Shown one piece after another: positions 26,044 to 35,855 of a stretch of 64,000 bases of DNA. The stretch covers positions 122,957 through 186,956 of the forward strand of contig NZ_GG688319.1 of assembly GCF_000156195.1 (NCBI RefSeq), written 5' to 3'. Numbering within the stretch: position 1 is the first letter of the stretch; the number at the start of each line of letters is the position of its first letter. The translations under genes were made by a program, and so were the position numbers. Source of the stretch: Bacteroides finegoldii DSM 17565 (GTDB taxonomy: Bacteria; Bacteroidota; Bacteroidia; Bacteroidales; Bacteroidaceae). The notes beneath the pieces were generated by a model. The model was not told the origin of the DNA. It did not search any database and saw nothing but the letters and a program-made list of their open reading frames with translations.

Positions 26044-26664
26044 TTATATTTTTGTAGCATAACCATTGCTGTCTATATGATAGCACTGGCCGTTTTCTGT
26101 CCGCACATTACCTCCTCCAAGGTCATCGGTCACCCTTAAGCTTTCGCCGTTTTTCCCTTGTATATAGTCGCCGCTGACACCTTGGCAGAGAGTTCCGTAA
26201 TCAGGACTTTCTCCAGATTCGTTTTCTCCTCCATCCTGGGATCTGCCGGGAAACAGTTCTTTAACCAGGTCAAACTTGGCCATGCCGAAGAAACAGCAAA
26301 CCAGATAGATGACAAAAGCGACGAAGAGGAACATGCTTAATTGGAATGCCAGATAGCCCCATGCAGCCGCTATACAGGCATATGCAAATTTTTCCAACCC
26401 CCTCTCAAGCATTCGAATATTGGCCAAGGCTTTCCATAATCCCACCAATGAGATAACGCTGACCCCGATAAAAGCTATGGTGTCCTTCGTTTCCGGCTCA
26501 ACAGAACTCATCTGGACGATAAACATGACGCACATCACCAAAAATGAAGTGATTAATACCGTAAGCATAAGCCTCAGAGTCTCTTTACCAAACAGCAGGC
26601 TTTTAAAGTCTTTTTTTTGCGGCGCATTCCACCATTCAGAGATTTTCAATTTCATGTTTTCCAT
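26044..26664 (-). CDS. Inner-membrane protein with four helices and a soluble tail (206 aa)
   Basis: Hydrophobic segments near 32-52 (LMLTVLITSFLVMCVMFIV), 62-80, 92-105 and 108-130 (FLFVAFVIYLVCCFFGMAK). A C-terminal soluble domain follows with GDYIQGKNGESLRVTDDLGG and IDSNGYATKI. Five bases from the zinc-ribbon gene stop, so co-transcribed. By context it may play the part of the third component in a YdjG/YdjI-type module. Confidence 0.72.
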   Translation of the reverse strand: MENMKLKISEWWNAPQKKDFKSLLFGKETLRLMLTVLITSFLVMCVMFIVQMSSVEPETKDTIAFIGVSVISLVGLWKALANIRMLERGLEKFAYACIAAAWGYLAFQLSMFLFVAFVIYLVCCFFGMAKFDLVKELFPGRSQDGGENESGESPDYGTLCQGVSGDYIQGKNGESLRVTDDLGGGNVRTENGQCYHIDSNGYATKI

Positions 26665-26668
26665 ATGG

Positions 26669-27736
26669 CTATTGTTTTCTTGCTTTTTTAGCGTTTTCTA
26701 TAATTGCTTTTTTCTTTTCTTTGGCTTTCTCTGTGGCAATCCAACAGATGATAGGAATTATGATGAAAGCCGGGATGGCCAGCCACAAGAGTGTAGTGAA
26801 CTTTAGCGGACCGAATATCCACAGCAAAGGCGGCCCGATGTAAATAACCATCAGCAGTATGACAGCCCAGTTGGGGAATTCCACTCCTTCCAGTATCTTC
26901 TTCCGCTGCTTGTCTTCCGGCAGATGATAGGAAAACCACGAGCCGTTAACCGCGTCGCTCATCAAGTGGTAGTCCTGTCCTTTATAGTTGAACCCGATGA
27001 TGTAGAAAGGCACATATTCCGTATCGTCCACCTCGTCGAACTCCTCATCAAACTTATATTCGACATTGCAGGCTATGGTTTTGGCGCTTTGGCCGATGTT
27101 TGCCGATCGGATATAGAGGTCGTTCATGCTCTCGCGAAATAGGCGGTGCTGGTTGTTGAGGTTGCTCATAGTATCGTCTAGCTCAAAGTCGACGGAAGGC
27201 AGATACTCTTCGCAAAACTCATCGCACCACATCGTTTCAGGATCCGTTGCAAAGTTCAGTTCAAATGCCTTTGACGCTTTAATCAAGTCATCCGGCACAA
27301 AACCGGAAGAAGTACGGTTGGCAACGGTTCGGAATACGAAATATTCATCTACCGCCCGCCTTTCAAACTTGTCATGCTCATACCAGTTTATGCTGCCTTT
27401 GGCTTTTCCCCGAAAAACCCAGGTGGGCAGGAATACGCGCTTTATCTCTTTGAAGTTTATCTCGCGGAAAATATCGTCGGGCAGGAGTGGATCGTTGTCG
27501 AATAGGTACTGGCACTTGGCCTCAAATTGCTCCACAGTCAGTTGGGGACGATAGTATTGAAGCTGAAAATTTTCATCATCATCTTCCTCCTCGTCCTTCT
27601 TCTTGTCCTGCTTTCCGGTTGATAAGCCGGACAGCAGAAGCTTGTTACCGCACCAGGGGCATACGGCTATATTACCTTCGGTCTTTGCGGTATCTAATGG
27701 ACCTCCGCAATTAGGACATTTTAAGTTCTCTATCAT
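26669..27736 (-). CDS. Zinc-ribbon membrane protein, YdjG-like (355 aa)
   Basis: Begins with a TFIIB-type zinc ribbon: LKCPNCGGPLDTAKT and AVCPWCGNKLLL (CxxC...CxxC). An acidic linker and a large soluble domain follow (LPTWVFRGKAKGSINWYEHD, CNVEYKFDEEFDEVDDTEYV). Two membrane helices lie near 295-345 (WAVILLMVIYIGPPLLWIF and WLAIPAFIIIPIICWIA), and the tail is basic. This is the layout of B. subtilis YdjG, which works with the SPFH protein YdjI at the membrane. The gene for a YdjI-like protein is two genes away in the same operon. Confidence 0.78.
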   Translation of the reverse strand: MIENLKCPNCGGPLDTAKTEGNIAVCPWCGNKLLLSGLSTGKQDKKKDEEEDDDENFQLQYYRPQLTVEQFEAKCQYLFDNDPLLPDDIFREINFKEIKRVFLPTWVFRGKAKGSINWYEHDKFERRAVDEYFVFRTVANRTSSGFVPDDLIKASKAFELNFATDPETMWCDEFCEEYLPSVDFELDDTMSNLNNQHRLFRESMNDLYIRSANIGQSAKTIACNVEYKFDEEFDEVDDTEYVPFYIIGFNYKGQDYHLMSDAVNGSWFSYHLPEDKQRKKILEGVEFPNWAVILLMVIYIGPPLLWIFGPLKFTTLLWLAIPAFIIIPIICWIATEKAKEKKKAIIENAKKARKQ

Positions 27737-27763
27737 ATAGTCTTTTTTTTAGGTGGTTCGTTA

Positions 27764-28504
27764 TTAAAGATACAGGTTACCGATTACTTCCGCTTCCGCT
27801 TGCGCTTCTCCGGCAATCTTTTGTAAAGTCGGGGCAGTGTCTCCGCCGACCTCCAGCACATCTGCCATTTGCGCCAAGCGGGCTTTCCATCGACCGATTT
27901 CTTCTGTTAGCGGAGTGTTCCGCTCTACTTTCTTCAAGGCAAATCCGTCTACCATAGTGGAGATGGCTCTGACTGCATCGGCAGCCGATGATTTCAGGCT
28001 CTGCTCCGCCGTGGAATCTTGAATCGCGCGAACCAGCCGCGCGGTAGGCATGCGCAAGGTTTGGGCTATGGCTTGCTGATTGGTGTGCAGCGCCTGTTGC
28101 CTGCTTTCCGTTTGCTCTTGAATGATTGCGCCTGTATGCACAAAATACATTCTCACCGTACACGCCGCAACCGCTATGCCGAATACAATCCAATACACGG
28201 TCTCTATGCTGAAAGGAATGACGATGCAGCATACGGTATGCGCTATGGCCAGCAAGGCAAACCAGCTACCTGCCTGCCGGACTATGCTCCACCGGGCAAT
28301 GGCCTGCGTTGTCAGTTTGCCGTAGCCTATCATGCCGGCGTAGCCCCCGATGAGAGCCGCTTCCGCCAGCAATAGCGTTATTAGGTCGGCAATCCAATAA
28401 CCTTGCAAATACATGCTGTCCAGGAGAGCGGCGTAAAGAGCGATGGTCAGACCACCTACCACAAGAGCCATCAGGAGAGTAGATGTTGTTTTATTCATAA
28501 TCAT
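27764..28504 (-). CDS. Four-helix membrane protein, unknown (246 aa)
   Basis: Membrane helices at about 8-28, 38-60, 78-100 and 103-125 (ETVYWIVFGIAVAACTVRMY). The cytoplasmic helical domain (130-246) is coiled-coil-like: ESRQQALHTNQQAIAQTLRM, TAEQSLKSSAADAVRAI. Between the zinc-ribbon and SPFH genes in the operon, it is a candidate membrane partner of the SPFH protein. No family recognised with certainty. Confidence 0.7.
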   Translation of the reverse strand: MIMNKTTSTLLMALVVGGLTIALYAALLDSMYLQGYWIADLITLLLAEAALIGGYAGMIGYGKLTTQAIARWSIVRQAGSWFALLAIAHTVCCIVIPFSIETVYWIVFGIAVAACTVRMYFVHTGAIIQEQTESRQQALHTNQQAIAQTLRMPTARLVRAIQDSTAEQSLKSSAADAVRAISTMVDGFALKKVERNTPLTEEIGRWKARLAQMADVLEVGGDTAPTLQKIAGEAQAEAEVIGNLYL

Positions 28505-28520
28505 GTCTATTTGTAGGGTT

Positions 28521-29723
28521 TCATAAACTATTCGGGATGGGAGGAGGAACTGTGGCGAACAGGGACGACAACTCGGCGATGGACGAAGCCGCCGCCCATG
28601 CGGTCATGCCCTCTGTCCATGCAAGCGTTTGGGAGGTTATCGTCTGTTCCGCTATTTTCGCTTGTATAGCTGGAATGTCCAGCGGGCCTGCGCTTTGCCC
28701 GTTGATAACAAAGAAAAATCTTTTTGTGGAAGAAGGTACCGGTGGTGGTGTTATCTGTCCAAACTGATTGGCAGCTATGTTTGTACCTGTTATGTTCTGA
28801 GCCATCTGTCCTACCATCTGCCCCATTTGTGTGCCCATGCCAAATCCCATACCTATTCCCATAAAATTGCCTGCACCAGAATTGGCAGCGGCTTTTTTCA
28901 TGATGTCATATTGATTTTCCTTGTCGTAATATTGTCCCATGTTTGCCATCCGATTTTCCAATCCGGCACCTTCAAGACCTTCTTGTGTATATTTCTGATA
29001 AGCGGGAGAATTAAATCGCAGGTTAAAAGAAGTCAGCTCAATTCCGTAGACTTGCTTCAATTCTTTGTTGGCATTGTTACGGATGTTTTCATTTAGATTA
29101 CGACTGGCTCCCATCAGTTGAGTGATGGTAAAAGTGTTTTGTTTAATAAGGTCTTGTACAACTTCTATCATCAACACTTTAATTTGATCAGCAAAGAAAT
29201 CATTTACATTCCCAGTAGAAGAAAGTTCTGTGGTACCTACCAGCTTATCACAATAAACTTCAGGATTGTACAATTTGAAGCGATATGACCCGAAAGCGGT
29301 AATCGGAAAATCCATTTCTCTACCGGTTGCTTTATTCAGAACCGGAAATAAAATTCCATCGTTTGCTGTGATGCCTATATTTATATTGTGCTCACAACTC
29401 ATGTTAGCAAACCATACTTCAAACGGATAGCTTGTCTCACCTCCTGTTGCCTTGTTGAGCAGACGTTTAAGACCGGGAATGTTAGCTGAATCTACCACAA
29501 TCTCCCGTCCGGGTCCGATATTGTCAATGCGTTGTCCGCTTGAGTAGAGTAGTGCTCGTTGATTTTGGTGTACTTTAATCACAGCGCCGCGCATGATGTC
29601 ATTGGCTGGATATTTCCACATCAGTACATCATTGGAGGCATTCATTTGTATGAGTGAGCCTACAATACCCGGCTGTTCATTATGTTGAACCGACTCGTTT
29701 TTGTTAATGTTGAAAAGACTCAT
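28521..29723 (-). CDS. SPFH-domain protein with C-terminal GYF-like domain, YdjI-like (400 aa)
   Basis: The N-terminal SPFH/Band-7 domain (about 25-240) shows DVLMWKYPANDIMRGAVIKV, QRALLYSSGQRIDNIGPGRE and LTSFNLRFNSPAYQKYTQEG. This is the 'virion core protein/YdjI' subfamily. A Gly/Met/Gln-rich linker (FMGIGMGFGMGTQMGQMVGQ) leads to a GYF_2 module (RFFFVINGQSAGPLDIPAIQ, WTEGMTAWAAA). In B. subtilis YdjI recruits the membrane-stress protein PspA. No PspA gene is in the window. Probable membrane-microdomain organiser. Confidence 0.85.
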   Translation of the reverse strand: MSLFNINKNESVQHNEQPGIVGSLIQMNASNDVLMWKYPANDIMRGAVIKVHQNQRALLYSSGQRIDNIGPGREIVVDSANIPGLKRLLNKATGGETSYPFEVWFANMSCEHNINIGITANDGILFPVLNKATGREMDFPITAFGSYRFKLYNPEVYCDKLVGTTELSSTGNVNDFFADQIKVLMIEVVQDLIKQNTFTITQLMGASRNLNENIRNNANKELKQVYGIELTSFNLRFNSPAYQKYTQEGLEGAGLENRMANMGQYYDKENQYDIMKKAAANSGAGNFMGIGMGFGMGTQMGQMVGQMAQNITGTNIAANQFGQITPPPVPSSTKRFFFVINGQSAGPLDIPAIQAKIAEQTITSQTLAWTEGMTAWAAASSIAELSSLFATVPPPIPNSL

Positions 29724-29786
29724 TGTATTACAATACTCTGCATAAATATTAGAATTGATAATCTGAATTGAACAGACTGTTTTTTA

Positions 29787-30254
29787 CTATCTATTAGGCC
29801 CTACTTGATCTATCAGCCATTTACCTTCTTGCAGTTCGAGCAGGACCTTCATATCATACTTCGACGGATTACTGGTATATCTTACTAATTTGTTACTGTT
29901 CCCCATGTCTTTCACTTGAGAACGGGTGTAGGTTGTAGCTTGTAGCCGCTCGCGCATTTTTTTTATACCCTTGTCATTTTTCATCTGTTCTTCGATTGCC
30001 ATGTCTTCGGTTAAACGTTTATTGCATCTTTCCGTTGTGTATGGCAATAATTTTTCTCGTTTATTAGTTCTAAAACATTCTACTGCAAAATCTGCCAGTT
30101 CAAGCGGAGTATCTGTTAACGAGACTTCTTTTATCTGTTCTACATTTTCTGTTTCTGAACTTTCTTCTGTTTCAGAAGCTTTTGGTTTTGAAGGACCGCA
30201 TGCCACAAGTGATATGGCTAAAAGACAATAGCTTAAATACTTTAACTTTCTCAT
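29787..30254 (-). CDS. Lipoprotein, DUF4878-like fold possible (155 aa)
   Basis: Signal plus lipobox SLVACGPSKP, a Ser/Glu-rich linker, then a small alpha+beta domain (TPLELADFAVECFRTNKREK and KYDMKVLLELQEGKWLIDQV). This resembles DUF4878/NTF2-like lipoproteins of Bacteroides. First gene of the leftward operon. The promoter is about 270 bases upstream, which implies a long leader. Confidence 0.75.
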   Translation of the reverse strand: MRKLKYLSYCLLAISLVACGPSKPKASETEESSETENVEQIKEVSLTDTPLELADFAVECFRTNKREKLLPYTTERCNKRLTEDMAIEEQMKNDKGIKKMRERLQATTYTRSQVKDMGNSNKLVRYTSNPSKYDMKVLLELQEGKWLIDQVGPNR

Positions 30255-30854
30255 ATTGTATATCGGTGTCTTTCCAGTCCCTAAAAAGGCCTTTATATAT
30301 TAAACACGAAGCGTGGAACTGTAATACTCACATCTTCAATTGGAGGTTTTAGAAAAAACATACAAATAAATGTGTCAATAGCAGTCCACGTTATATCGGG
30401 AGAACCACTATGCTGTCATCACTTGTGTATCTGAGAAATTTCTTAGGTTTCCGACTGAATGATTGGCATAACGCTTCTTTCTTAATCTAATATGTCTTGG
30501 AAAGAGTTTCCTCGCTCCACGTGCAAAGATATATAAATTAATTATAATAAACAATGCAAAATCAAAATACATTTCAAATCTTTATTTTTTTTGTAAAGAA
30601 ATGGTGTTTTAATATACGAGGAGGTTATATGCTGATGCCTTGTCTGTTTTTGAATCTCTAATTATACCTGTTCTTTACCACATCACCCACTTCTTTAGGT
30701 GTGTAGCGATGTTTTTTACATCAAAACGGCTGTCTGTGTTCTGCAGAACCACACAGCCATTCACCGATCGTTGAGCTTGATAGAGGATAGAGCATGACAC
30801 TGTTTAATTTACCACCTATGTACCTGAAGAAAGGATTGTCCTCTTCTTCCTGTT
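30255..30854. other. Long leader and spacer upstream of the lipoprotein/SPFH operon
   Basis: 30255-30520 would be the 5' leader of the operon transcript. 30560-30850 contains only decayed coding text belonging to the broken gene at 30855-31628 (minus-strand pieces such as NPFFRYIGGKLNSVMLYPL and LQNTDSRFDVKNIATHLKKW, in different frames, to a stop at 30675). Confidence 0.5.
30524..30554 (-). promoter_or_regulatory. Promoter of the lipoprotein/SPFH/zinc-ribbon operon
   Basis: Minus-strand TATCTTTG (plus 30524-30531) with TTG (plus 30552-30554), spacing 20, reading toward the gene at 30254. Confidence 0.65.
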
Positions 30855-31628
30855 CTATTCCCTGCAAATCACATCATAAATCGAACATTCGTTCTGATAG
30901 TCTTCCATGACTGGCCTGAATTTCTCCCACCATCTCCAGACTTTCAAGTTATACCCGGCGTCCCATTGCAGGTCTTCTATCTCTCTTTTCCACTGATATC
31001 CATGTAGTGACTTTTGCAAACGGGGACAGACCAATACTCCCTGTGATTCTGGTATATCTCTGAGTAGTCAGGCTGTGAGTTGTTGTTCGTTTGTTGAGAA
31101 CCATTGGAATCCGGGTATGATTTGTCCCATCATTTCAGCAACTTCGTCACTGTCTACGATAACAACTTTCATTCCGGGTCTATAAACTGACATGAACTCC
31201 CAAAGATGGCAACATGAAGAGTCCTGTTCTTTTTTAGAATCCGTGTCGGTTTTGACTTTTGAAAACAGCTCCTTCATCTCACCCAACGGCTCTTTTCTGT
31301 ATAATTCCTTGCTGTATGGTTGTGTATGTTTATATGCACTTTTGACTGCCCTCTCTATTTCGTCAATCGGGAACCCATCTTCCGCATATTCTGCCAGAAC
31401 TTCAAGAGCCTTATCTTCGGGCACTCCATATTCACACAGGTTACAGACGGCTTCATATACACACCTGTTCCTGCTCCCCTCTTTAAACTCATTCCTGGTC
31501 CATGAGAGTATAATCTGTATTTTCTCATTTTCATCCATAATCACATCTCCTTTATAGTCTTCAATTTTCCTTTCATTTCTTGCTCCGGTCTTTATCTGCT
31601 CCGTTTGTTGTGTATTTTCAGTCTCCAT
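30855..31628 (-). pseudogene. PriCT-like replication protein of a mobile element, interrupted by TGA
   Basis: The first open part (31628 to 31068) begins METENTQQTEQIKTGARNER and contains CEYGVPEDKALEVLAEYAED and DEIERAVKSAYKHTQPYSKE, a primase-C-terminal (PriCT_1)-like helical unit. After an in-frame TGA at 31068-31070 the same frame goes on for 70 codons (LLRDIPESQGVLVCPRLQKS ... NLKVWRWWEKFRPVMEDYQN) to TAG at 30855. So the gene lost its C-terminus by a point change, most simply TGG to TGA. It follows the VirE-N-like gene, as is usual in Bacteroides elements. Confidence 0.65.
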
Positions 31629-31636
31629 ATTCCATA

Positions 31637-32140
31637 TCAGAGAAAATAAAGTTTCGGGTCATAGGTTACGTTGGTATATCGTGAAATGTCCTGTCCCTGT
31701 GAGTCGCTTTCCACTTTGAGAAACTTTCCTGTGGCATTATAGTATAGTTTATGTGTATGAGCGTCCAGCCCGTCGGGAACTTTCACTAATACTCTAAGGT
31801 CTGTATTCGAAATTGAGCGGAAAACGGAGAAGGTATACGGGTTTTGTTCCAGCCTTTCCTTCTCTTCTCTCACACGTTCATTCAGTCCGTCAATGTCAAT
31901 AGCCACCAATCCGCTATGTTGAATCAGACTGTCGCTCCTCCGTTCCTTGAAAGTACCGGAGAAAGTAAATCCGGAAGCCTCATATTTTGCCGTATCCTTT
32001 TCCTCCTGTGTTTTAGCCTTTCTGACCTTTTCAACTTCATTCTGGTATGTACCATCCTGTATCTGCCTTAATATTTCTGTTATATCAAACTGGCGATATG
32101 GTCTTTTATAGGTCTTTTTCTTGTAATAATCTATTTTCAT
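31637..32140 (-). CDS. VirE-N/BT4734-like replication protein of a mobile element (167 aa)
   Basis: ATG at 32140 (MKIDYYKKKTYKRPYRQFDI) is the typical start. The earlier in-frame ATG is less likely. Contains the family core: SGLVAIDIDGLNERVREEKE and FSVFRSISNTDLRVLVKVPD, ending in the archaeo-eukaryotic-primase-like YNATGKFLKVESDSQGQDIS. Such proteins occur with PriCT and RecA-like ATPases in Bacteroides mobile elements and likely prime replication. Flanked by broken partners, so the element is dead. Confidence 0.75.
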   Translation of the reverse strand: MKIDYYKKKTYKRPYRQFDITEILRQIQDGTYQNEVEKVRKAKTQEEKDTAKYEASGFTFSGTFKERRSDSLIQHSGLVAIDIDGLNERVREEKERLEQNPYTFSVFRSISNTDLRVLVKVPDGLDAHTHKLYYNATGKFLKVESDSQGQDISRYTNVTYDPKLYFL

Positions 32141-32299
32141 GACTTTTTTGTTAATTCTATTTGTTATAGATGATCCTTGAGTGATCACTTGTATCCATCA
32201 CTGTCCAATAGTGTAAACCTTTGTCCATAACTATAAAAAATGGACACTTACCATAATTCTTCTTTTTCTTTTTGGTTATTCTATAGATAAAATATAATA

Positions 32300-33325
32300 A
32301 CGTGAATTCGAAATAAGAATAAATATATTTTTCTGACAATTAGAAATATAGCGATAAAATCATTAAATTTATAGTGTCCAATTATAACATTTAAACGATT
32401 ACCGCTATGTTTCCAGAGTCTAAAGTTACAGAGATTTATTGTATGGCCGATGATTTTTGCAAGGAATTTACATTGCAACAGGAAAAATATATGATTGAGG
32501 ACAAGAAGACCAAACATCGTAACAACCCCAACCGTATGAGTGATGCTATTATGGTTATTCTAATCCTGTTTCACTCCTGTGGTTTCCGCTGTTTCAAGCA
32601 TTACTACAAGGAATATGTCTGTAAACATCTGCAACACCTTTTTCCGCGTCAGGTTTCTTATAACCGTTTTGTGGAACTGGGAAGAAAGTATTGCTTCCCA
32701 TGACCATATTCATCAAAAAAGTACTGCTGGGAACCTGTACCGGCATCAGTTTTGTCGACTCCACTCCCTTAGGTGTTTGTCGTAACCAAAGAATCCTTAT
32801 TCATAAGACATTTGAGGGACTTGCCGAGCGTGGAAAATGTTCAATGGGATGGTTCTTCGGATTCAAGTTGCATCTGATAATCAATGACAAGGGGGAAATT
32901 TTCAATTTTATGTTCACGTCTGGAAACGTGGACGACCGGGAACCGTTGAAGCAGGGTAAGTTTCTGGAAAACATCAAAGGAAAACTATGTGCAGACAAAG
33001 GATATATTGGTCAGGCTTTATTTAAGAATCTTTCCCTTAATGGTATACAGCTTGTCACTAAAGTTAAAAACAATGAAGAATTCACTGATGAGTATTGTCG
33101 ACAAGATTTTGCTCAGAAAAAGAGCCCTGATCGAAACAGTCAATGACGAGCTGAAGAACATTGCGCAGATAGAACATTCCAGACATCGTTCATTCAATAA
33201 CTTTATAGTCAACTCCTTGTCGGCTATCGCGGCATACTGCTTTTTTGAAAAGAAGCCTGCCATTGACGTAAATTTTATCAATTACGGACAACTTGCTATT
33301 TTTTGATTTTATTTCGAACCCACGT
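32300..33325 (+). mobile_element. IS982-family insertion sequence, degenerate
   Basis: The ends carry a 20-bp imperfect inverted repeat: left ATAACGTGAATTCGAAATAA (32297-32316), right its inverse with GG for AA (33309-33328). TATAATA and TATAATG flank it as a probable, slightly altered target duplication. Length about 1.03 kb fits IS982. The transposase is frameshifted twice, so it cannot move on its own. Confidence 0.8.
32407..33306 (+). pseudogene. IS982 transposase, two frameshifts
   Basis: Three overlapping frames give one transposase. 32407-32703 is the N-terminal helical part, MFPESKVTEIYCMADDFCKE. 32691-33146 is the catalytic core, with GISFVDSTPLGVCRNQRILI and GWFFGFKLHLIINDKGEIFN, then LCADKGYIG. 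33100-33306 is the tail with [20 protein letters not shown]. The DDE residues are present, but the shifts lie near 32700 and 33100. Confidence 0.85.
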
Positions 33326-33405
33326 TATAATGTAAGCGATTGAGTAAGTACATCTTCTACAGTTCATTTTCCCTCCTTACTTTTGCTGCAAAAAAATAAT
33401 ATCCT

Positions 33406-33840
33406 ATGATGCAGCGACGTAAACATATGATGAGCAGAGAAAAATTTATCTCCGTTCTTTTCCGTCAGCAGCAGAGTGGTTTGTCCATTGCTGATTTTTG
33501 TGAGAATGAAGGTTATAGCCGTAGTAGATTCTATCTTTGGAAACAAAAATACGGTATAACGGAGCGGGAGTTATTGGCAGAAGCCTCCCGCTTAGGGGTT
33601 AAAGACAGCTTTGTCCCCATAGTAATCAATGGCGACACGCCATCCCCCGGTATATCTCACGAGACTCCCCTGCCATCTCCCCAGTCTAGCGTCCCCTTTC
33701 CCTTGAAAGGAAAGGACAGCTCTGAAATATTCTTGGAATTACCCAACGGATTGAAGTTGAAGTTTAAAGGGGCTTCCGGCTGTGAAGCTGCCCTGAATCT
33801 GATCTCTAAAATATATAATGCCAATGTTCTGCCTAAATGA
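33406..33840 (+). CDS. tnpA: IS66 TnpA-type accessory protein
   Basis: 144 residues with a helix-turn-helix: FRQQQSGLSIADFCENEGYS RSRFYLWKQKYG. The Bacteroides promoter TACTTTTG lies at 33378-33385, 20 bases before the start. It overlaps tnpB by 23 bases, as in other IS66 elements. Confidence 0.88.
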   Translation: MMQRRKHMMSREKFISVLFRQQQSGLSIADFCENEGYSRSRFYLWKQKYGITERELLAEASRLGVKDSFVPIVINGDTPSPGISHETPLPSPQSSVPFPLKGKDSSEIFLELPNGLKLKFKGASGCEAALNLISKIYNANVLPK

Positions 33841-34189
33841 CAGCATGAGATATTTCCTGTGCCCCGGTTATACGGACATGAGGAAAGGTATGTTCACTCT
33901 TTGCGGCCTTGTGCATGAGAGGATGGGAGGTGACATCAGAAGTGGGGACGTATTCATTTTCTACAACCGTTTCCGGACCAAGATAAAATTGCTCCATGCC
34001 GAACCGGGCGGTCTGGTCCTTTACGAGAAACTGCTTGAAGAAGGCACCTTCAAGATACCCGCCTATGATCCTGCCACCCGTTCTTACCCCATGACCTGGA
34101 GTGACCTGGTCGTTATGGTGGAAGGCATCAATGAAGATGTCAGCAAAGGCAGGCAGAGGCGGCTTTTCAATCTGAAAAAGCATTGGTAA
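33818..34189 (+). CDS. tnpB: IS66 TnpB accessory protein (Orf2)
   Basis: 123 residues with the family hallmark YTDMRKGMFTLCGLVHERMG and VFIFYNRFRTKIKLLHAEPG, the IS66 Orf2 pattern. Needed for transposition in family members; function not catalytic. Confidence 0.92.
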   Translation: MPMFCLNDSMRYFLCPGYTDMRKGMFTLCGLVHERMGGDIRSGDVFIFYNRFRTKIKLLHAEPGGLVLYEKLLEEGTFKIPAYDPATRSYPMTWSDLVVMVEGINEDVSKGRQRRLFNLKKHW

Positions 34190-34268
34190 ACAGTTGTAAA
34201 CAAACAGCTTGAAGGCTTGTTTTTCTTGTTGTTTTTGACTATCTTTATGTCATCAAAAAAGATCTTGA

Positions 34269-35855
34269 ATGGCAAAAGAAGATGCAACCGGACAAACTGT
34301 GGAATCCTCAACGGAGCAGCTGCTGGATATCAACCGTAAACAGAGTGAGATCATCTCGGCCCAGGCAAGGACCATAGAAGAGCTCCGGGGTACGATAGTT
34401 GAGTTGAACGCCTCCCTGGCATGGCTGAAGAGGAAGGTGTTCGGAAAAATGAGTGAGAAATGCAAACCTGTCGATAACGGAGACCCAAAACTCCCTTTTG
34501 ACTATGGCGACCTGGAACAGATAGAGGCGGAAATCGAAGAGGCCCGGAGCAGGGCGGCAGAACAGATTACCGTCCCCAAGTCCCAGGCCGCCAATAAAAC
34601 GCCACGCCGTAACCGGGTCGCCATGGATAACCTTCCGGTTATAACAGTCGTCATCGAACCGGAGAATGTCGATTTAAGCAGATACGTCAAGATAGGCGAG
34701 GAACATACCAGGACCCTTGAGATGAAACCCGGCTACCTCTATGTGAAAGACACGGTACGTCCCACATACGCCCTGAAAAATGAAATGGAGGCCGTTGACA
34801 ACGGAGAAAAGGCTGTAATAACCGCTCCCATGCCACTGATGCCCATATATAAAGGCATGCCCGGGGCTTCCATGCTCGCTGAGGTCCTTTTACAGAAGTA
34901 CGAATATCATGTCCCGTTCTACCGACAAGTGAAACAGCTGGAACATCTGGGTGTGAAACTGTCCAGAAACACATTGGACGGCTGGTTCAGACCGGTCTGC
35001 GAACTTCTCAGACCACTTTATCTGGAACTCAGGAAGAAAGTACTGGCCGCAGATTATCTCCAGGTTGACGAGACCACGCTTCCGGTTATAAACCATGAGA
35101 GGCATAAAGCCGCAAAAGAATACATCTGGATAGTCCGAGCGGCTGTGCCGCGTCTGCTCTTCTTCCATTACGACAACGGATCGCGTTCACAAAAAGTTGC
35201 GGTCAGGCTTTTGAAAAACTTCAAAGGATATCTCCAAAGTGACGGCCATCCTATTTATGACGCCTTTGAGGATAGAGAGGACGTGTGCCTGTGTGGCTGT
35301 CTCGCACATATCCGCAGGCATATAGAGCTGTGCAAGGAAGAAAATCCAGAATATGCCATGCAGGGACTCAAATTTATCCAGGATATGTATAATGTGGAAT
35401 ACATGGCGGATAAACAGGAACTCCCGTATGAAAAACGTGCTGAATTACGTCAACGTCTATCCGAGCCGATACTTGACAGCTTTGAACTCTGGCTTAAAAA
35501 CACATACCCTAAAGTTCTAAAACGAAGTCTTATGGGGAAAGCCATAGCCTATGCCTACTCCCTGCTGCCAAGAATGAAACCGTATCTCCATGACGGAAGA
35601 ATCTTTATAGACAACAACCGCTGTGAGAATGCCTTGAGGCCACTGGTCATATCAAGAAAGAACATGCTGTTCTGCGGAAATCACGAAGCTGCTGAGAATA
35701 CGGCTATAATCTGCTCCTTGCTTGGCTCATGTAAGGAACGTGGTGTCAACCCCAGAGAGTGGCTGAATGATGTGATCAGTAAACTCCCCTATTATCTGGC
35801 ACCCAAATCAGACAGAGACCTGAAGGAACTGCTACCGGATGTATGGAGAAAATAA
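34269..35855 (+). CDS. tnpC: IS66 transposase TnpC (DDE)
   Basis: 528 residues. A leucine-zipper-like N-terminus (ISAQARTIEELRGTIVELNA) is followed by the catalytic core with ADYLQVDETTLPV (first Asp), YLQSDGHPIYDAF (second Asp) and IDNNRCENALRPL (Glu). Full length and uninterrupted, so this IS could still be active. Confidence 0.93.
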   Translation: MAKEDATGQTVESSTEQLLDINRKQSEIISAQARTIEELRGTIVELNASLAWLKRKVFGKMSEKCKPVDNGDPKLPFDYGDLEQIEAEIEEARSRAAEQITVPKSQAANKTPRRNRVAMDNLPVITVVIEPENVDLSRYVKIGEEHTRTLEMKPGYLYVKDTVRPTYALKNEMEAVDNGEKAVITAPMPLMPIYKGMPGASMLAEVLLQKYEYHVPFYRQVKQLEHLGVKLSRNTLDGWFRPVCELLRPLYLELRKKVLAADYLQVDETTLPVINHERHKAAKEYIWIVRAAVPRLLFFHYDNGSRSQKVAVRLLKNFKGYLQSDGHPIYDAFEDREDVCLCGCLAHIRRHIELCKEENPEYAMQGLKFIQDMYNVEYMADKQELPYEKRAELRQRLSEPILDSFELWLKNTYPKVLKRSLMGKAIAYAYSLLPRMKPYLHDGRIFIDNNRCENALRPLVISRKNMLFCGNHEAAENTAIICSLLGSCKERGVNPREWLNDVISKLPYYLAPKSDRDLKELLPDVWRK

